Shown here piece by piece: positions 63,036-64,000 of a stretch of 64,000 nucleotides of DNA. Position 1 is the first letter of the stretch. The number at the start of each line of letters is the position of its first letter. The stretch is from VXNE01 sp963668365 (lineage in GTDB: Bacteria > Pseudomonadota > Gammaproteobacteria > Pseudomonadales > Azotimanducaceae): NCBI GenBank assembly GCA_963668365.1, contig OY764266.1, positions 3,162,001 to 3,226,000 on the forward strand, written 5' to 3'. A program made the position numbers and the translations under genes. The notes beneath the pieces were generated by a model, which saw only the letters and a program-made list of their open reading frames with translations, was not told where the DNA came from and did no database searches.

Positions 63036-64000
63036 ATGGACACCCGCAACGGCTTCATCGAAGCGATTGGCAACACGCCGCTCATCCGCTTGGCAGACCT
63101 GTCCGAGGCCACGGGATGCGAGATTCTGGGCAAGGCGGAATTCATGAGTCCCGGAGGGTCGGTCAAGGACCGCGCCGCCTGGTGGATCATCCGCGAGTAC
63201 GAGAAGAGCGGGGCCCTCAAGCCCGGCGGCACCGTGGTCGAAGGGACGGCGGGCAATACCGGCATCGGCATCGCCCACATCTGCAATGCGCGCGGCTACG
63301 AGTGCGTGATCTACATGCCGGACAACCAGTCGCCGGAGAAGGTCGACATCCTGCATACGCTTGGCGCGGAGGTTCGGGTGGTCGAGACCGTACCCTACGC
63401 CGACGAGGCGAACTACCAGAAGCAGGCAGGACGGTACGCGGCGACACTGGACAACGCGGTCTGGGCCAACCAGTTCGACAACACGGCGAACACCCTGGCG
63501 CACTACGAGTCGACCGGGCCGGAAATATGGCGACAGACCGACGGCAAGGTGAACGCTTTCGTCTGCTCCGTGGGGACCGGCGGCACCCTGGCGGGCGTCT
63601 CGCAATACCTGAAGGAGCGCAATGCCGATGTGCAACTCGTGCTTTCCGACTGCATGGGAAGCGCCCTGTACAACCACGTCACGTCCGGCGAGACGGTGAT
63701 GAGCCAGGGGCCTTCGATCACCGAAGGCATCGGCAGTTCACGGGTGACCGACAACTTTGCCTGCGCAGAGGTCGACTGGGCCACCCAGGTGTCCGACCGG
63801 GAAATGGTCGACATGGTCTATTCGCAGTTGCGACGCAGCGGATGGTTCCTGGGATCCAGCACGGGCATCAATCTCTGCGGGGCCGTGAAGGTGGCACAAG
63901 AGCTTGGCCCCGGCCACGTCGTCGTGACCATGCTCTGCGACGACGGCAGCAAGTACCGCTCGCGGCTCTTCAACGCCGACTGGCTGGCCGAGCGCGACCT
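63036..64000 (+). CDS. cysK: Cysteine synthase, 3' end cut by the window
   Basis: 321 residues visible. PLP lysine Lys44 in PGGSVKDRAA; the substrate loop EGTAGNTGIG; the phosphate-binding GTGGTLAG; and the C-terminal TMLCDDGSKYRSRLFNADWL. It makes L-cysteine from O-acetylserine and sulfide (or a related beta-replacement). The frame is still open at 64000, with perhaps 5-20 residues missing. It is divergent from the serine hydrolase gene across 178 bases. Confidence 0.93.
   Translation, partial: MDTRNGFIEAIGNTPLIRLADLSEATGCEILGKAEFMSPGGSVKDRAAWWIIREYEKSGALKPGGTVVEGTAGNTGIGIAHICNARGYECVIYMPDNQSPEKVDILHTLGAEVRVVETVPYADEANYQKQAGRYAATLDNAVWANQFDNTANTLAHYESTGPEIWRQTDGKVNAFVCSVGTGGTLAGVSQYLKERNADVQLVLSDCMGSALYNHVTSGETVMSQGPSITEGIGSSRVTDNFACAEVDWATQVSDREMVDMVYSQLRRSGWFLGSSTGINLCGAVKVAQELGPGHVVVTMLCDDGSKYRSRLFNADWLAERD

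Overview
The window is about 64 kb of GC-rich (mid-60s %) chromosomal DNA. It most likely comes from an uncultured, aerobic, marine-type gammaproteobacterium. That reading rests on a heme-copper cytochrome oxidase next to a HiPIP, a tRNA 2-selenouridine synthase, a long GAPDH of the Pseudomonas/Shewanella kind, the TldD/PmbA pair, many lipoproteins with lipoboxes, and no phage or plasmid backbone. The assignment is from gene content only.

Layout. 1-3.5 kb: a partial AlkB-like dioxygenase, a convergent M16 peptidase lipoprotein and tRNA-Gly. 4.7-9.1 kb: an aa3-type cytochrome c oxidase cluster (II-I-III-IV) whose subunit II carries two extra heme c domains; a HiPIP gene and an MFS exporter follow on the other strand. 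A 343-bp MITE-like element with 35-bp terminal inverted repeats sits directly on the subunit IV stop codon. 11.2 kb: tRNA-Glu. 11.7-28.7 kb: a long co-directional run with a TlpA-like thioredoxin, a retropepsin-like/TPR protein, a membrane protein, MoxR AAA ATPase, DUF58, a BatA-like protein, a VWA/amidotransferase-like protein and a TPR protein of more than 2,100 residues. 28.8-36.6 kb: housekeeping and small conserved genes (DUF815 ATPase, DUF503, GNAT, GAPDH, Sel1-like lipoprotein, MnmH, and an exonuclease III gene broken by frameshifts).

36.6-49.1 kb is the accessory core. After about 1.4 kb without a convincing gene comes a Sec-exported polymorphic toxin of the Rhs class (signal peptide, Ig/cadherin-like and FN3-like repeats, SpvB-like domain, YD repeats, Rhs core). 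It is split by four alternating one-base frameshifts. Its C-terminal toxin tip is interrupted by a complete ISKra4-like insertion sequence with matching 11-bp ends and a 9-bp target duplication. Removing the IS restores the tip, which ends 12 bp before an AT-rich gene placed like an immunity gene. Further downstream lies a startless duplicate of the Rhs core, an orphan cassette.

49.1-64 kb returns to ordinary genes: PmbA/TldD, a second AAA+VWA pair, an enoyl-CoA hydratase-like protein, a CinA-type domain protein, TraB/GumN, DUF2799 lipoprotein, NIPSNAP, rhomboid protease, inositol-phosphatase-like and beta-lactamase-like enzymes, and cysteine synthase (cut by the window end).

A palindromic repeat family with core GCGAGGGG...CCCCTCGC occurs in seven copies: two between cox genes, two inside the MITE, and three tandem copies at the 5' end of the giant TPR gene, where they are in an open frame and may be translated.
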